NCBI RefSeq assembly: GCF_023016085.1
Contig: NZ_JALKBF010000001.1
Span: 2,594,501-2,658,500, forward strand
From: Aliiroseovarius sp. F47248L
GTDB lineage: Bacteria > Pseudomonadota > Alphaproteobacteria > Rhodobacterales > Rhodobacteraceae
Direction of reading: 5' to 3'
Length of the DNA: 64,000 bases
Position numbers and translations under genes: made by a program. Below, one piece after another: positions 28,490 through 37,361 of this stretch (within the stretch, counting starts at the first letter, position 1; every line of letters starts with the position of its first letter). The notes beneath the pieces were generated by a model. The model worked only from the letters and a program-made list of their open reading frames with translations. It was not told where the DNA came from and ran no database searches.

Positions 28490-28882
28490 TTAATCTTCTA
28501 CTGGAACGGGTGACAGGCCAAGAAGTGGAATGGCCAGGCCAGCCTCCAACCCAACAATCGCAATAAGCCGATCTGGTCCGACCTCTGGAAAACTGTCTTG
28601 TGACATCGGCGACCAAATCTGCAACGCAGCTTGTGCGTTCGACGCTTCGGCAATATTTGCGTCCGGCGCGTATTCCGGTGCTTCAAGCGGCGAACCCGCC
28701 ACCGAGGGAAACTGGGAACCGGCAAGAAGTGAAGCCAACGCATATCTTTCGCCCGACGCACTTTTCCACACCGCAGGCCCAAATGTTTGCGCGTCAGCGT
28801 GTGCATTCCCAACACAAAGCGCAAACTGATTGGCTTGGGCTATTAACCCCTCAGGACAGGCAATGGTGATGCGAAGGGTCAT
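28490..28882 (-). CDS. Small protein of the GTA head-spike gene set (third gene)
   Basis: A 130-residue protein starting MTLRITIACPEGLIAQANQF. From memory, proteins with this opening follow spike-base and spike-fibre genes in Rhodobacteraceae GTA or phage spike loci; I know no assigned function. No signal peptide or membrane segment. The start overlaps the preceding stop by four bases (ATGA), so it is translated together with the fibre-like gene. It could be a chaperone or a minor spike component. Confidence 0.6.
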   Translation of the reverse strand: MTLRITIACPEGLIAQANQFALCVGNAHADAQTFGPAVWKSASGERYALASLLAGSQFPSVAGSPLEAPEYAPDANIAEASNAQAALQIWSPMSQDSFPEVGPDRLIAIVGLEAGLAIPLLGLSPVPVED

Positions 28883-29691
28883 AGCGAGACTCCCATTTTA
28901 GCGCCAAGCCAAGTTTCCAGTTCATCAATCTGCGATGCGGTAGGCTGGATCGCGTTCGACGCCCAAACCTGCAATCCGAAAAGTCGAAACGCGCCCGGAA
29001 TACTTGCCGTTACCAAGCCAAGACCGACACGAAGTGGCTGCGCTGAAATTGATTGCTGTGTCAGGTTCTGCGCCGTATCGATGACAGGCGTCCCGTCCAG
29101 CCGGACAGTCACATGGCCGGAGGCGGCTTGCAGAGTGACAACATGCTTCTCGTGCTGCCCCCAGATAGTAGGGGATGCAACATTGCTGGCAGATACGCCG
29201 TGTTGCGACATGCGGCTGTAAAACTGGAGCCGGTCGATATTGGGCCTCACCCCGACCGACATACCGTTGGTGCTGGTCTTGCTGATCTCGGCAATGTTCA
29301 CCCGCGCCGTTCCTGAGGTTGACAGCATCTGATACCCCAAGACCATTGTGACCGGATTTTTTACATCGAATACCGGCGCTGTCATCAACCCATCATCAAC
29401 ACCATCCGATTCGATCCAATGAAAGCTACCATCGGTCCGGTATGTCGGACGGGCGGCACTGATCGCTTGGCTAAGATCGTGTCCATTCGGGGACAAATCC
29501 TGCCACAGCCCAACCGGTTCATTGTCGGATGTGACAGCCAAAGTGCCTCCATCATCCTGATACAGCGCTGCGACCTGTGAGGGATCAAAAAACATCGACG
29601 GAGACAGAGATGCCGGTGAAAACGGTGCAGGCGCTGACGACACCCTTCGGCGCAAGGCAAGCGCCGGAATATCATATCCCAATCCCATCAT
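28879..29691 (-). CDS. LamG-like spike fibre protein (GTA head-spike fibre-like)
   Basis: A 270-residue protein. After a short N-terminal arm (residues 1-30), a concanavalin/LamG-type jelly roll is suggested by LWQDLSPNGHDLSQ, ARPTYRTDGSFHWIESDG, VDDGLMTAPVFD, and FRLFGLQVWASN near the end. In Rhodobacter capsulatus the GTA spike fibre (Rcc01080) follows the spike base (Rcc01079), the same order as here, and the spikes bind capsule. The start is one of two tandem ATGs (29691 or 29688), overlapping the upstream stop. The assignment rests on gene order and fold pattern. Confidence 0.6.
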   Translation of the reverse strand: MMGLGYDIPALALRRRVSSAPAPFSPASLSPSMFFDPSQVAALYQDDGGTLAVTSDNEPVGLWQDLSPNGHDLSQAISAARPTYRTDGSFHWIESDGVDDGLMTAPVFDVKNPVTMVLGYQMLSTSGTARVNIAEISKTSTNGMSVGVRPNIDRLQFYSRMSQHGVSASNVASPTIWGQHEKHVVTLQAASGHVTVRLDGTPVIDTAQNLTQQSISAQPLRVGLGLVTASIPGAFRLFGLQVWASNAIQPTASQIDELETWLGAKMGVSL

Positions 29692-29957
29692 CAGACGAGC
29701 ACAAAGGCATGGATGCCCGTCGCTGTCGTGCCGGTGGCCAGAACCCGACTGACCCCTACAGGAAGAATTGCGTTGTTTCCTACCACGACGATGCGGTCAT
29801 GCCCGGCCACCGAAGTAAAAGCAATGGCACCCCCAGTTTCAACATAGAGCGCGACGGCAACGTTGATCAGATCACGAGCATCTGACGGCGTGACTGGCGC
29901 CATATCGGTTGCAGGCCCACGCAGGGAAAGCGAACGGTTCTCAAAAGGGTTTGTCAT
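29691..29957 (-). CDS. GTA head-spike base-like protein (RCAP_Rcc01079-like)
   Basis: An 88-residue protein reading MTNPFENRSLSLRGPATDMA, then VTPSDARDLINVAVALYVETGG and ILPVGVSRVLATGTTATGIHA. This matches, from memory, the spike-base family named after Rhodobacter capsulatus Rcc01079, the protein that anchors the GTA head spike to the capsid. Two tandem ATGs (29960 and 29957) follow an AGGAG site; the second has the better spacing. First gene of a three-gene leftward operon. No other GTA structural gene lies in this window. Confidence 0.68.
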   Translation of the reverse strand: MTNPFENRSLSLRGPATDMAPVTPSDARDLINVAVALYVETGGAIAFTSVAGHDRIVVVGNNAILPVGVSRVLATGTTATGIHAFVLV

Positions 29958-30051
29958 CATATGCTCCTGACAGTTTGGCACCTTGCGCACCGCTATGCTG
30001 AACACATTGACGGCGGCTGCTGTTTGTCAGAGTCCTATGGAGACAAGGTTG

Positions 30052-30089
30052 AGACCGTCTAACGCACCTGCACGTGGCCGTTACGGTCT
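30052..30089. terminator. Possible hairpin after the lysR gene
   Basis: AGACCGT (30052-30058) and ACGGTCT (30083-30089), extended inward by AACG/CGTT after a 2-base bulge, form an imperfect stem just beyond the lysR stop. It may end the peptide-transporter/lysR transcript before the spike-like operon. There is no T-run on the minus strand, so the call is weak. Confidence 0.35.
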
Positions 30090-30103
30090 GTTAACTAAAT
30101 TGG

Positions 30104-31054
30104 TTAGAGAGCTGCGCCGCGTTTGGGCCGCCGGTGCATTCGCACCTGTTGTTCCAGCTGCAATTGTGCCCAAAGCTCATGCAGTGTGCCTTTTTTGTTC
30201 TTCGGGTCGCGATACACACGCACCTCCAAGTCGGTCGCCAACCGCTCTTCGACAATGGCAAGCCGACCTTCGGCCAACTCGGCCTTACACAAGCTCAGCG
30301 GAAGCCATCCCATGCCGAACCCCTCAAGAATCATCGCTTTCACACTGTTGGCCAACGCATTCTGGTTCACGATCAGCATCTTTTGCGGCGTGATGGCTTG
30401 TTCCAGCACGAAGTCCTGAACGGCACGTAAGGCAGAAACGGCTCCGTAGGACAACAGAGGCATCGCGTCTTTACTGCCGGTTTTGAACTGAAACTCCGGT
30501 CCGCCACCCGGTTTGGTGCGCGACACTGGAACAAACCGATCTGCAGATAGGGTCAGATATTCGAAATTCGCGACCTCCAACGGCCCAAGAAACTGCATCG
30601 ACGGGTGCCAATAGGTCAGGATGACATCGCAATAGCTTTGCTGAAGCGCGCTGACAAATTGATCCGCCGCCCACGAGGTCGAGTTCAGGTCAGTCTCTAC
30701 ACCACCTTTGCTGGCCAGTGGGGCGATCAGGTTCTTGTAGTGGGTCATATACAACGATTGCGAAGTGGCGAAGCGAATGACATTCTCGCTTGCCGAATCA
30801 ATCGTCTGACAACGCTCGATTGTTTCCTCGTAGGTGCGTAGCATGATTCGAGCCTGCGACAGAAAGACCTCGCCCGCAGGGGTCAAGGCCAGCGGCAGGG
30901 TTTCACGATTGATCAGCCGCACGCCGATCTCGTTCTCTAGCGCACGGATGCGCCGCGAGAACGCAGGCTGGCTGACATTGCGTTCTTCTGCTGCGCGCGA
31001 GAAGTTTTTGCACGCAACCAACGCCTCGAAATCTCTGAGCCAAATAATATCCAA
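30104..31054 (-). CDS. LysR-family transcriptional regulator
   Basis: A 316-residue LysR regulator. The N-terminal winged helix reads WLRDFEALVACKNFSRAAEE and QPAFSRRIRALENEIGVRL; residues 90-300 form the effector-binding domain. The start must be the TTG ending at 31054, because an in-frame stop (that of the ABC gene) lies only five codons upstream. It is the last gene of the peptide transporter operon, 15 bases after the ATPase gene, and could regulate that operon; the effector may be a peptide or amino acid. Confidence 0.88.
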   Translation of the reverse strand: MDIIWLRDFEALVACKNFSRAAEERNVSQPAFSRRIRALENEIGVRLINRETLPLALTPAGEVFLSQARIMLRTYEETIERCQTIDSASENVIRFATSQSLYMTHYKNLIAPLASKGGVETDLNSTSWAADQFVSALQQSYCDVILTYWHPSMQFLGPLEVANFEYLTLSADRFVPVSRTKPGGGPEFQFKTGSKDAMPLLSYGAVSALRAVQDFVLEQAITPQKMLIVNQNALANSVKAMILEGFGMGWLPLSLCKAELAEGRLAIVEERLATDLEVRVYRDPKNKKGTLHELWAQLQLEQQVRMHRRPKRGAAL

Positions 31055-31069
31055 CGACGCGGGTCCGTA

Positions 31070-32116
31070 TCAGGCGCCGATCACATCCTCATCCAACCGA
31101 TCTTCTTCAACAGCGTGACAAGCCACAAGACTGCCGTCGGGTTGGTGAATAGCTTTCGGCTGTTCACTCCTACATCTGTTATTCGCAAAAGCGCAGCGGC
31201 TTTGGAAGGGACAACCTTGCGGCATGTTGATCGGCGTCGGGATCTCGCCCTTCAGGCGGATATGGTTCGGACGATCATCCTTGAGCTGCGGAACAGCGGA
31301 CAACAAAGCCCGAGTATAGGGATGTTTTGGATTGGAAAACAGGGTGGCCGTGTCGGCTACTTCACAGACAGTTCCAAGATAGAGCACGGCCACGCGTGTG
31401 CCGAAATGTTCGACAACACTCAGGTCGTGGGTGATGAAAAGATAGGTCAGGCCGCGGCTTTCCTTGGCTTCCAGCATCAGATTCAACACCTGCGCCTGAA
31501 TGGACACGTCCAGCGCGCTGATCGGTTCATCGGCAATGATAAACTGGGGATCTACTGTCAGGGCGCGGGCAATTGCGATCCGCTGTCGCTGACCGCCTGA
31601 AAACTCGTGCGGATACCGTTTGACCCAGCTGGGATCGACCCCGACGGACATCATCACTTCGGTCACCTTGTCGCGTACTTCTGCGGCAGAAAAAGAGGGG
31701 AAGTGATGCTTCACGGGCTCTTCCAACGCCTGTCGAATGGTCATTCGTGGATTCAGCGACGCGTAAGGATTTTGAAAGATCATCTGGATCTTCTTGCGAA
31801 GTGGCTGCATTTCAGACCGCGACCGGTTGTCGATGCGCGACCCGTCATAGTGAATCTCGCCTTTGGTCGGTGTCAGCAGTCCGGCCACCAGACGGGCAAC
31901 GGTGGATTTACCACAGCCGCTTTCTCCGACAACGCACAGCGCTTCACCCCGATTCACATCCAGCGTCACGTTGTTCACCGCATGCACAGCACGAGTTTCG
32001 CGTGTCAGCCGACCATTTCGAAATTTGAGGGTCTCTAGAAAGCCTTGATCAAGATCGAACCGCTTTTCCAATCCCTTGATTTCGACCAGAGGGGTCTGAG
32101 CATTCAAGTCCTTCAT
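31070..32116 (-). CDS. Peptide ABC transporter ATP-binding protein (DppF/OppF type)
   Basis: A 348-residue ATPase. Walker A is GESGCGKSTVAR, the signature is [15 protein letters not shown] and Walker B IIADEPISALD. The C-terminal oligopeptide-type extension has cysteines in GCPFQSRCAFANNRC, usual in DppF/OppF. The start overlaps the DppD-type stop by four bases. It energises import by the DppBC-like permease together with the other ATPase. Confidence 0.93.
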   Translation of the reverse strand: MKDLNAQTPLVEIKGLEKRFDLDQGFLETLKFRNGRLTRETRAVHAVNNVTLDVNRGEALCVVGESGCGKSTVARLVAGLLTPTKGEIHYDGSRIDNRSRSEMQPLRKKIQMIFQNPYASLNPRMTIRQALEEPVKHHFPSFSAAEVRDKVTEVMMSVGVDPSWVKRYPHEFSGGQRQRIAIARALTVDPQFIIADEPISALDVSIQAQVLNLMLEAKESRGLTYLFITHDLSVVEHFGTRVAVLYLGTVCEVADTATLFSNPKHPYTRALLSAVPQLKDDRPNHIRLKGEIPTPINMPQGCPFQSRCAFANNRCRSEQPKAIHQPDGSLVACHAVEEDRLDEDVIGA

Positions 32117-33108
32117 GCGTTCTGCTCCTGTCGTGCACCCTCGGCGTGTAGCCGTTCTACTTCGTGACAGGCCACTTGAACCTCGCCATATTGAATGACT
32201 TCTGGCAATTTGCTGCGGCACAGATCGGTTGCAAATTCACACCGGGGATTGAATGGACAACCTGGCGGGATGTTCGTCAATGATGGCATGTTGCCGGGGA
32301 TCTGACGCAGTTTATGCCCTGGCAGGGTTTGCTGTGGCAATGCGTTGATCAGCCCCTGAGTGTAGGGATGCTGTGGATCGTTAATGATTTCGCGCGTGCG
32401 CCCAGCCTCGATGATCCGGCCAGCATACATGACCAGTGTCCGCTCGGTCATCTGGCTGACCACACCAAGGTCATGGGTGATTAGAATCAGACCAACCTTG
32501 TTCGACTGGCACAGCTCCAACAGCAGCTCCATGATGTCGGCCTGAATGGTCACGTCCAGCGCAGTTGTCGGCTCGTCCGCAATGATCAGTTCCGGGTCCA
32601 GCAAAAGTGCAATCGCAATGATGATCCGCTGACGCATCCCACCAGAAAGCTCATGCGGATATTGGCCCAGCCGCTCTTCGGGCGACGGAATATAGACCTC
32701 GCGCAGCTTGACGATGGCGATCTGCTTGGCTTCCTCTCGGCTCAGCTTGCGGTGGGCCAGCAAGGTTTCGATCATCTGTTGTCCAATGGTCAACACTGGG
32801 TTCAGCGTCACCATGGGATCCTGAAAGATCATTGCCATCTTGTCGCCGCGCAACTGGCGCAGGCGCTTGTCGCTCATCTTCACGACATCCTCTCCGTCCA
32901 AGAGGATTTCACCGCGATCGACATAGCCGGGTCGGCTGATCAGGTTCATCAGCGAAAAACCGGTGATGGATTTCCCAGCACCGCTTTCGCCAACAATACC
33001 CAGACGTTCGCCCTTGGCGACGTCAAAGGAAATGCCGTTCAACGCGGTGACGGTTTCATCGCGCATCGCGAATTTGACGGTCAGGTCGCGCACAGAAAGC
33101 AAAGACAT
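32113..33108 (-). CDS. Peptide ABC transporter ATP-binding protein (DppD/OppD type)
   Basis: A 331-residue ATPase: Walker A GESGAGKSITGF, signature LSGGMRQRIIIAIAL, Walker B IIADEPTTALD, and the C-terminal cysteine cluster GCPFNPRCEFATDLC. Together with the next gene it forms the two-ATPase engine of a dipeptide/oligopeptide/opine importer. Four bases separate it from the DppC-like gene. Confidence 0.93.
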   Translation of the reverse strand: MSLLSVRDLTVKFAMRDETVTALNGISFDVAKGERLGIVGESGAGKSITGFSLMNLISRPGYVDRGEILLDGEDVVKMSDKRLRQLRGDKMAMIFQDPMVTLNPVLTIGQQMIETLLAHRKLSREEAKQIAIVKLREVYIPSPEERLGQYPHELSGGMRQRIIIAIALLLDPELIIADEPTTALDVTIQADIMELLLELCQSNKVGLILITHDLGVVSQMTERTLVMYAGRIIEAGRTREIINDPQHPYTQGLINALPQQTLPGHKLRQIPGNMPSLTNIPPGCPFNPRCEFATDLCRSKLPEVIQYGEVQVACHEVERLHAEGARQEQNA

Positions 33109-33112
33109 CGCG

Positions 33113-34063
33113 TTACCCCTTATAGAGTTTCGGGTTCAGGACATCGCGCATCCAGTCGCCCAGCAGGTTGATCACGAGCACAAGCACAACCAGTACAACA
33201 CCGGGGATCACGGTGATCCACCAACTGCCCGAGAAAATGTAATCGAACCCCGACGAAATCAGTGACCCAAGCGAGGGTTGGCTGGGCGGCATTCCCAGAC
33301 CCAGAAAGCTCAGCGATGCTTCCGAGATGATCGCGTTGGCCACCTGAACAGTCGAAATAACGAAGATCGGAGACAGCGAATTCGGTAGGATATGACGCAC
33401 CATGATCCGCACGGGGCCGAAACCCAGCACACGCGCGCTGTCGACATATTCCTTCTTCTTCTCGGCCAACACCGTGGCACGCACCGTGCGGGCGTACTGG
33501 GGCCATTCGGCCACCCCGATCACCGCGATCAGGAAAAAGACAGCATACTGATTAAATGTTTCGGACCCAAACATCGCCTGCGTCACAGCCAGGAAAATAA
33601 TCGCAACCATCAGCGTCGAGAACGACAACTGAATATCTGCAAGTCGCATCAGCAGGTTGTCCAGACGTCCGCCGATGTAACCCGCAAGCAACCCAATAGT
33701 GATGCCTAAAAATGCCTGCAGCGCCACAGCGCATATACCAATCAGAAGTGACAAACGTGTGCCATACAGAATAGTAGACCAAAGGTCGCGACCTTGGTCA
33801 TCCGTTCCCAAGACGAATTCAGGCAGCGCGCCGTTGATCCACGCGGGGGGGTATTCCGAGTTCATGATATCGATCTGCGCCGGATCATAGGGATCATATG
33901 GCGCAATCAGCGGTGACAGAAACGCCGCCCCGGCGATCAGCACGAAGATGATCAGGCTGACAACAGCGACCGGGTTGCGCCGAAAGCTGTAACCCATGTT
34001 GGAGTTTACGATCTTTGACCAGCGCGAAGGTTCTGCGCGGGGGGAAACGGTCTCGGTGCTCAT
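33113..34063 (-). CDS. Peptide ABC transporter permease (DppC type)
   Basis: A 316-residue permease with six membrane segments. LGTDDQGRDLWSTILYGTRLS is the typical DppC/OppC segment, and the EAA loop appears as EASLSFLGLGMPPSQPSLGS. Its start overlaps the DppB-type stop by four bases. Confidence 0.93.
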   Translation of the reverse strand: MSTETVSPRAEPSRWSKIVNSNMGYSFRRNPVAVVSLIIFVLIAGAAFLSPLIAPYDPYDPAQIDIMNSEYPPAWINGALPEFVLGTDDQGRDLWSTILYGTRLSLLIGICAVALQAFLGITIGLLAGYIGGRLDNLLMRLADIQLSFSTLMVAIIFLAVTQAMFGSETFNQYAVFFLIAVIGVAEWPQYARTVRATVLAEKKKEYVDSARVLGFGPVRIMVRHILPNSLSPIFVISTVQVANAIISEASLSFLGLGMPPSQPSLGSLISSGFDYIFSGSWWITVIPGVVLVVLVLVINLLGDWMRDVLNPKLYKG

Positions 34064-35040
34064 GCGCCCATCCTCGCAAGGTTCACGGTTGGGTTCACCA
34101 ATCCATAGATCAGATCGACAATTGTGTTGGTCACAACGAAGATGAAGCCGACCACAATCAGATAGGCCACGATCAAGGGCGTATCGACGCGGTTGACCGC
34201 CTCAAGGAACATGAAACCCATACCCGGCCACTGGAACACGGTCTCGGTCAGGATGGTATAGGCTACCATCGTTCCGATCTGCACCCCGCCAACTGTAATC
34301 ACCGGCAGCAGAGTGTTTTTCAGCGCATGAACGAAATAGATACGCCAGGGTCTGATACCTTTGGCGACGGCATATTTGACATACTCGGATTGCAGTACTT
34401 CCATCATCTCGGCCCGGATCAAGCGGACAAAAAGCGGCAACATGATCGACGCCAGCGCAATCGACGGCAGAATGATATGCATCCACCCATCAGCAGTGGC
34501 GAAATTCGTTTCCCAATACCCCCAGACATGCACGACATCGCCGCGACCGAAGGACGGAAACCAGCCATAGTTCACCGAGAACACGAAAATCATTAGGATC
34601 GCGGTCAAAAAGACAGGAATCGAGATACCGACAATCGACAGACCCATGATGACACGGCTCAGGATCGTATCGGGCTGGATGGCAGTATAAACGCCCAGTG
34701 GAATGGACAGGCCAACGATGATGATCGTGGCACCCAGCACAAGCTCAAGCGTGGCTGGCAACTTCTTCATGATCACATCAAGCGCGGGCTCTTTGAAGAA
34801 ATAGGATGTGCCCAGATCCCCCTGAAGCGCATTGCCGGCAAATCGAAGATATTGGGTCAGAAAGCTATCATTCAGCCCCAACTCATCCCGCAACTGCTGG
34901 CGGACCTCTTCGGATACGGATTGACCGACCAACTCACGCAGAGGGTCACCCAGGTTGCCCTGAATGGCGAAAGCGATCAACGAGATGACAAACATCACGG
35001 CTATCGCCTGAAAAACTCGCTTCACGAGATAGGCAAACAT
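34060..35040 (-). CDS. Peptide ABC transporter permease (DppB type)
   Basis: A 326-residue permease. MFAYLVKRVFQAIAVMFVIS begins the family, LGLNDSFLTQYLRFAGNALQG is the periplasmic loop, and YVKYAVAKGIRPWRIYFVHAL is the ATPase-contacting EAA loop. It follows the binding protein gene after 131 bases that contain a stable hairpin (35131-35161). Confidence 0.93.
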   Translation of the reverse strand: MFAYLVKRVFQAIAVMFVISLIAFAIQGNLGDPLRELVGQSVSEEVRQQLRDELGLNDSFLTQYLRFAGNALQGDLGTSYFFKEPALDVIMKKLPATLELVLGATIIIVGLSIPLGVYTAIQPDTILSRVIMGLSIVGISIPVFLTAILMIFVFSVNYGWFPSFGRGDVVHVWGYWETNFATADGWMHIILPSIALASIMLPLFVRLIRAEMMEVLQSEYVKYAVAKGIRPWRIYFVHALKNTLLPVITVGGVQIGTMVAYTILTETVFQWPGMGFMFLEAVNRVDTPLIVAYLIVVGFIFVVTNTIVDLIYGLVNPTVNLARMGA

Positions 35041-35130
35041 CTTAGCTACCTTATTCGATTAGGGTGGCGTTGCGTTTTTCCCGACCCGCGAACAGGGATT
35101 GTCAGCTTGGGAATGCGCAACCACATGGCA

Positions 35131-35161
35131 AACCGGGCCAGCGACAAACGCCAGCCCGGTT
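35131..35161 (-). terminator. Hairpin between binding-protein and permease genes
   Basis: AACCGGGCCAGCG, a 5-base loop and CGCCAGCCCGGTT form a 13-bp stem with two G-U pairs in the RNA. It lies just after the binding protein stop and has no long T-run on the minus strand. It probably slows RNA decay or reduces read-through so that the binding protein is made in excess over the permease. Confidence 0.6.
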
Positions 35162-35171
35162 GCAGTTTCGC

Positions 35172-36728
35172 TTATTCTACAACCAGGTCACCGAAATACG
35201 GGAAGTTCAGCGCGTTCACGATCTCACCCGAGTTCATGCCCGACTTGGAACCCCAAGCAAGGTTCTGCCAGTGCAACGGAATGAATGCCGCTTCTTCATA
35301 CAGAATGCCTTCCAGCTTCTGCAGCATCTCGCCACGCTTGGCTTGGTCGGTTTCCGTATTCGTGGCGATCATCAAAGCGTCTGCTTCTTCGTTGCAGTAA
35401 TTGCCCGAGTTATACTGACCGTTTCCGGTTGCTTCGTCCGGGCACGCCGTCAGGAACTGGTGGAAGTTGGCGGAATCTTCGGTATCCGCATGCCAACCGA
35501 TCATCATCATATCAGCCGCACGTTCATCAAACGCGGGCCAGTATTGCGCTTTCGGCATGGTTTGCAGGTCAACCTTGATGTTGATCTGAGCCAGCATCGA
35601 GGCCACGGCTTGAGCGATCTTGTCGTCGTTCACATAGCGGTTGTTCGGCGCCATCATCGTGATCGAGAAGCCATCAGCATAGCCAGCCTCCTCCATCAGA
35701 GCCTTGGCTTTTTCCACATCAAAACGCGGTGTCAAAGCTGGGTCGTGACCCAGGTAGCCAGCGGGGCTTGCCTGCGCACCAACCGTGCCAAAGCCGCGCA
35801 TGATGCGATCAACAATACCGGCGTTGTTCACAGCATAGTCAATCGCCTGACGAACGCGAGCATCCTTGAACGCCTCGACACGTTCCTGATTCATCTGGAA
35901 CGTGATGATCCGGGTGCCAGGCATGGTGATCAGATCAACGCCTTCAGCATCAGCCACACGTTGCAGATCGGTCGGCGGGACCGGCGCGATGAAATCGACG
36001 TCGCCTGACAGAAGCGCGGCCACGCGGGTCGGGTCTTCCTTAATCGGCGTCAGGACGATTTTGTCCACGTTGCCTTTGCTTTCGGTATCCCAATAGTCGG
36101 CAAAACGGTCGAACACCACTTTCACGCCCTGCTCACGCTCGGACACAACATAAGGACCGGTGCCCGACACGTTACGCGATGCGAAGCTGTCGCCGTGCTT
36201 GACGATTTCCGACTTGTCTTTGCCATCATCGGTTTCGCCAGTGTAGAACGCGCTGTCCATCGGGAAGATGTAAGTCGCAGTGTGCAGCACCAGCGGATAC
36301 GGCGCCGAGGTTTTCAGATCGAAGGTCATGTCGTCGATGACTTCAACATCGGTGAACTGAGCGAAAATACCTTTAAAGTCGTCACTTTGCTTCAGACGAT
36401 CAAAGGTCCAATCCACGTCATTCGCGGTCAACATGTTGCCCGAATGGAACTTCACACCGCTTTTCAGCTTGAAACGCATGGTGGTATCGTCGATCTGCTC
36501 CCAGCTTTCAGCAAGGCGCGGTTCGAACTGAAGATCCTGCGTCCAGCGCACCAGCGGGTCAAAGACCATGTGCGACAGTTGCAGCGTGCCGCCCGAAAGC
36601 TGCTCGTGCGGGTCCAGCGAAACCGGGTCTGCGTCATATGCGACGCGTACGGTGTTTTCGGCAAAAGCTGCCGACGCCATTGTCGCCACGACGGCCGCAG
36701 CCGTCAGGCTTCTGACAAATTTCGTCAT
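35172..36728 (-). CDS. Peptide ABC transporter substrate-binding protein (DppA/OppA type)
   Basis: A 518-residue periplasmic binding protein. A Sec signal peptide (MTKFVRSLTAAAVVATMASA, cleavage near residue 23) precedes NTVRVAYDADPVSLDPHEQL, the family's first strand. FKLKSGVKFHSGNMLTANDV is the SBP family 5 signature. Start at the ATG ending at 36728 with GGGGAG upstream; a longer frame is rejected. First gene of the leftward dpp-like operon (A, B, C, D, F, lysR). Confidence 0.92.
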   Translation of the reverse strand: MTKFVRSLTAAAVVATMASAAFAENTVRVAYDADPVSLDPHEQLSGGTLQLSHMVFDPLVRWTQDLQFEPRLAESWEQIDDTTMRFKLKSGVKFHSGNMLTANDVDWTFDRLKQSDDFKGIFAQFTDVEVIDDMTFDLKTSAPYPLVLHTATYIFPMDSAFYTGETDDGKDKSEIVKHGDSFASRNVSGTGPYVVSEREQGVKVVFDRFADYWDTESKGNVDKIVLTPIKEDPTRVAALLSGDVDFIAPVPPTDLQRVADAEGVDLITMPGTRIITFQMNQERVEAFKDARVRQAIDYAVNNAGIVDRIMRGFGTVGAQASPAGYLGHDPALTPRFDVEKAKALMEEAGYADGFSITMMAPNNRYVNDDKIAQAVASMLAQINIKVDLQTMPKAQYWPAFDERAADMMMIGWHADTEDSANFHQFLTACPDEATGNGQYNSGNYCNEEADALMIATNTETDQAKRGEMLQKLEGILYEEAAFIPLHWQNLAWGSKSGMNSGEIVNALNFPYFGDLVVE

Positions 36729-36914
36729 TGAGTTACTCCCCTGTGTTTGTGACCGGAACGCTATCGTTAGGGAGGCAACAAGGGCAAATGCCGATAACGA
36801 ATAGCCGATGCAGGGAACGCATGAAGCGGGCTGGAGGGGGGCAACTGCGAGTGCTTTCTGACTCAACAGGAAGGCACTGTTCGTTCGGTATTGAAACCGC
36901 GTCCGAGAGAGCGT

Positions 36915-36932
36915 AGTTATAAATCTATAACT
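36915..36932. promoter_or_regulatory. Palindrome, likely operator of the TetR-RND operon
   Basis: AGTTATA (36915-36921), AATC, TATAACT (36926-36932): a perfect 7-bp dyad directly before the ribosome binding site of the first gene of an operon that encodes a TetR repressor. Self-regulation through this site is the natural reading; it is inference. Confidence 0.5.
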
Positions 36933-36950
36933 TCATAAGGAGTCGTCCTG

Positions 36951-37361
36951 ATGAATACCCACTCCTCGCAAATCGCCCCCCGCTTTGGCGCACAAAAAAT
37001 CATTGCGGTGGTTGCACTGGTTTTTGGCCTCATGACGGTGTTTTCCGGCGGGAACGTGCTGTTTGGCGCAGCGCAAGCACGTGAAGCAGCGGGCGACTAC
37101 ATTCCGTTTGTGGTCTGGTTCAACTTCCTCGCGGGTTTCGCCTATATCGTTGCTGCAATTGGTTTGTGGTTAGATAAGACATGGGCGACGTGGCTTGCGG
37201 CCGCAATTGCAGCGGCAACTGCCATCGTCACACTGGCTTTTGCCATAACCATCATTCGCGGCAGCGCATTTGAAATGCGCACAGTCGGTGCGCTTTCATT
37301 ACGTTTCCTGTTCTGGACGGTCGTTGCCGTGACGACGCGCAGTCGGGCCAAACGCGGATGA
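36951..37361 (+). CDS. Small membrane protein in efflux operon
   Basis: A 136-residue protein with four hydrophobic segments (about residues 15-35, 50-68, 75-97 and 104-122) and no recognised family. AAGGAG lies 8 bases before the ATG. Its stop overlaps the TetR start by four bases, so it is the first gene of the operon with tetR and the RND pump genes. It may help the efflux system or be a separate small transporter; I do not recognise it. Confidence 0.75.
   Translation: MNTHSSQIAPRFGAQKIIAVVALVFGLMTVFSGGNVLFGAAQAREAAGDYIPFVVWFNFLAGFAYIVAAIGLWLDKTWATWLAAAIAAATAIVTLAFAITIIRGSAFEMRTVGALSLRFLFWTVVAVTTRSRAKRG

Noticed and set aside
30052-30089. Quorum-sensing lux box upstream of the spike-like operon
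   Set aside because: The dyad arms AGACCGT/ACGGTCT do not match the lux-box consensus and lie too far apart; kept only as a possible terminator.
30091-30107. CtrA box before the spike-like operon
   Set aside because: GTTAACTAAATTGGTTAG looks similar at first, but no TTAA-N7-TTAA spacing is present.
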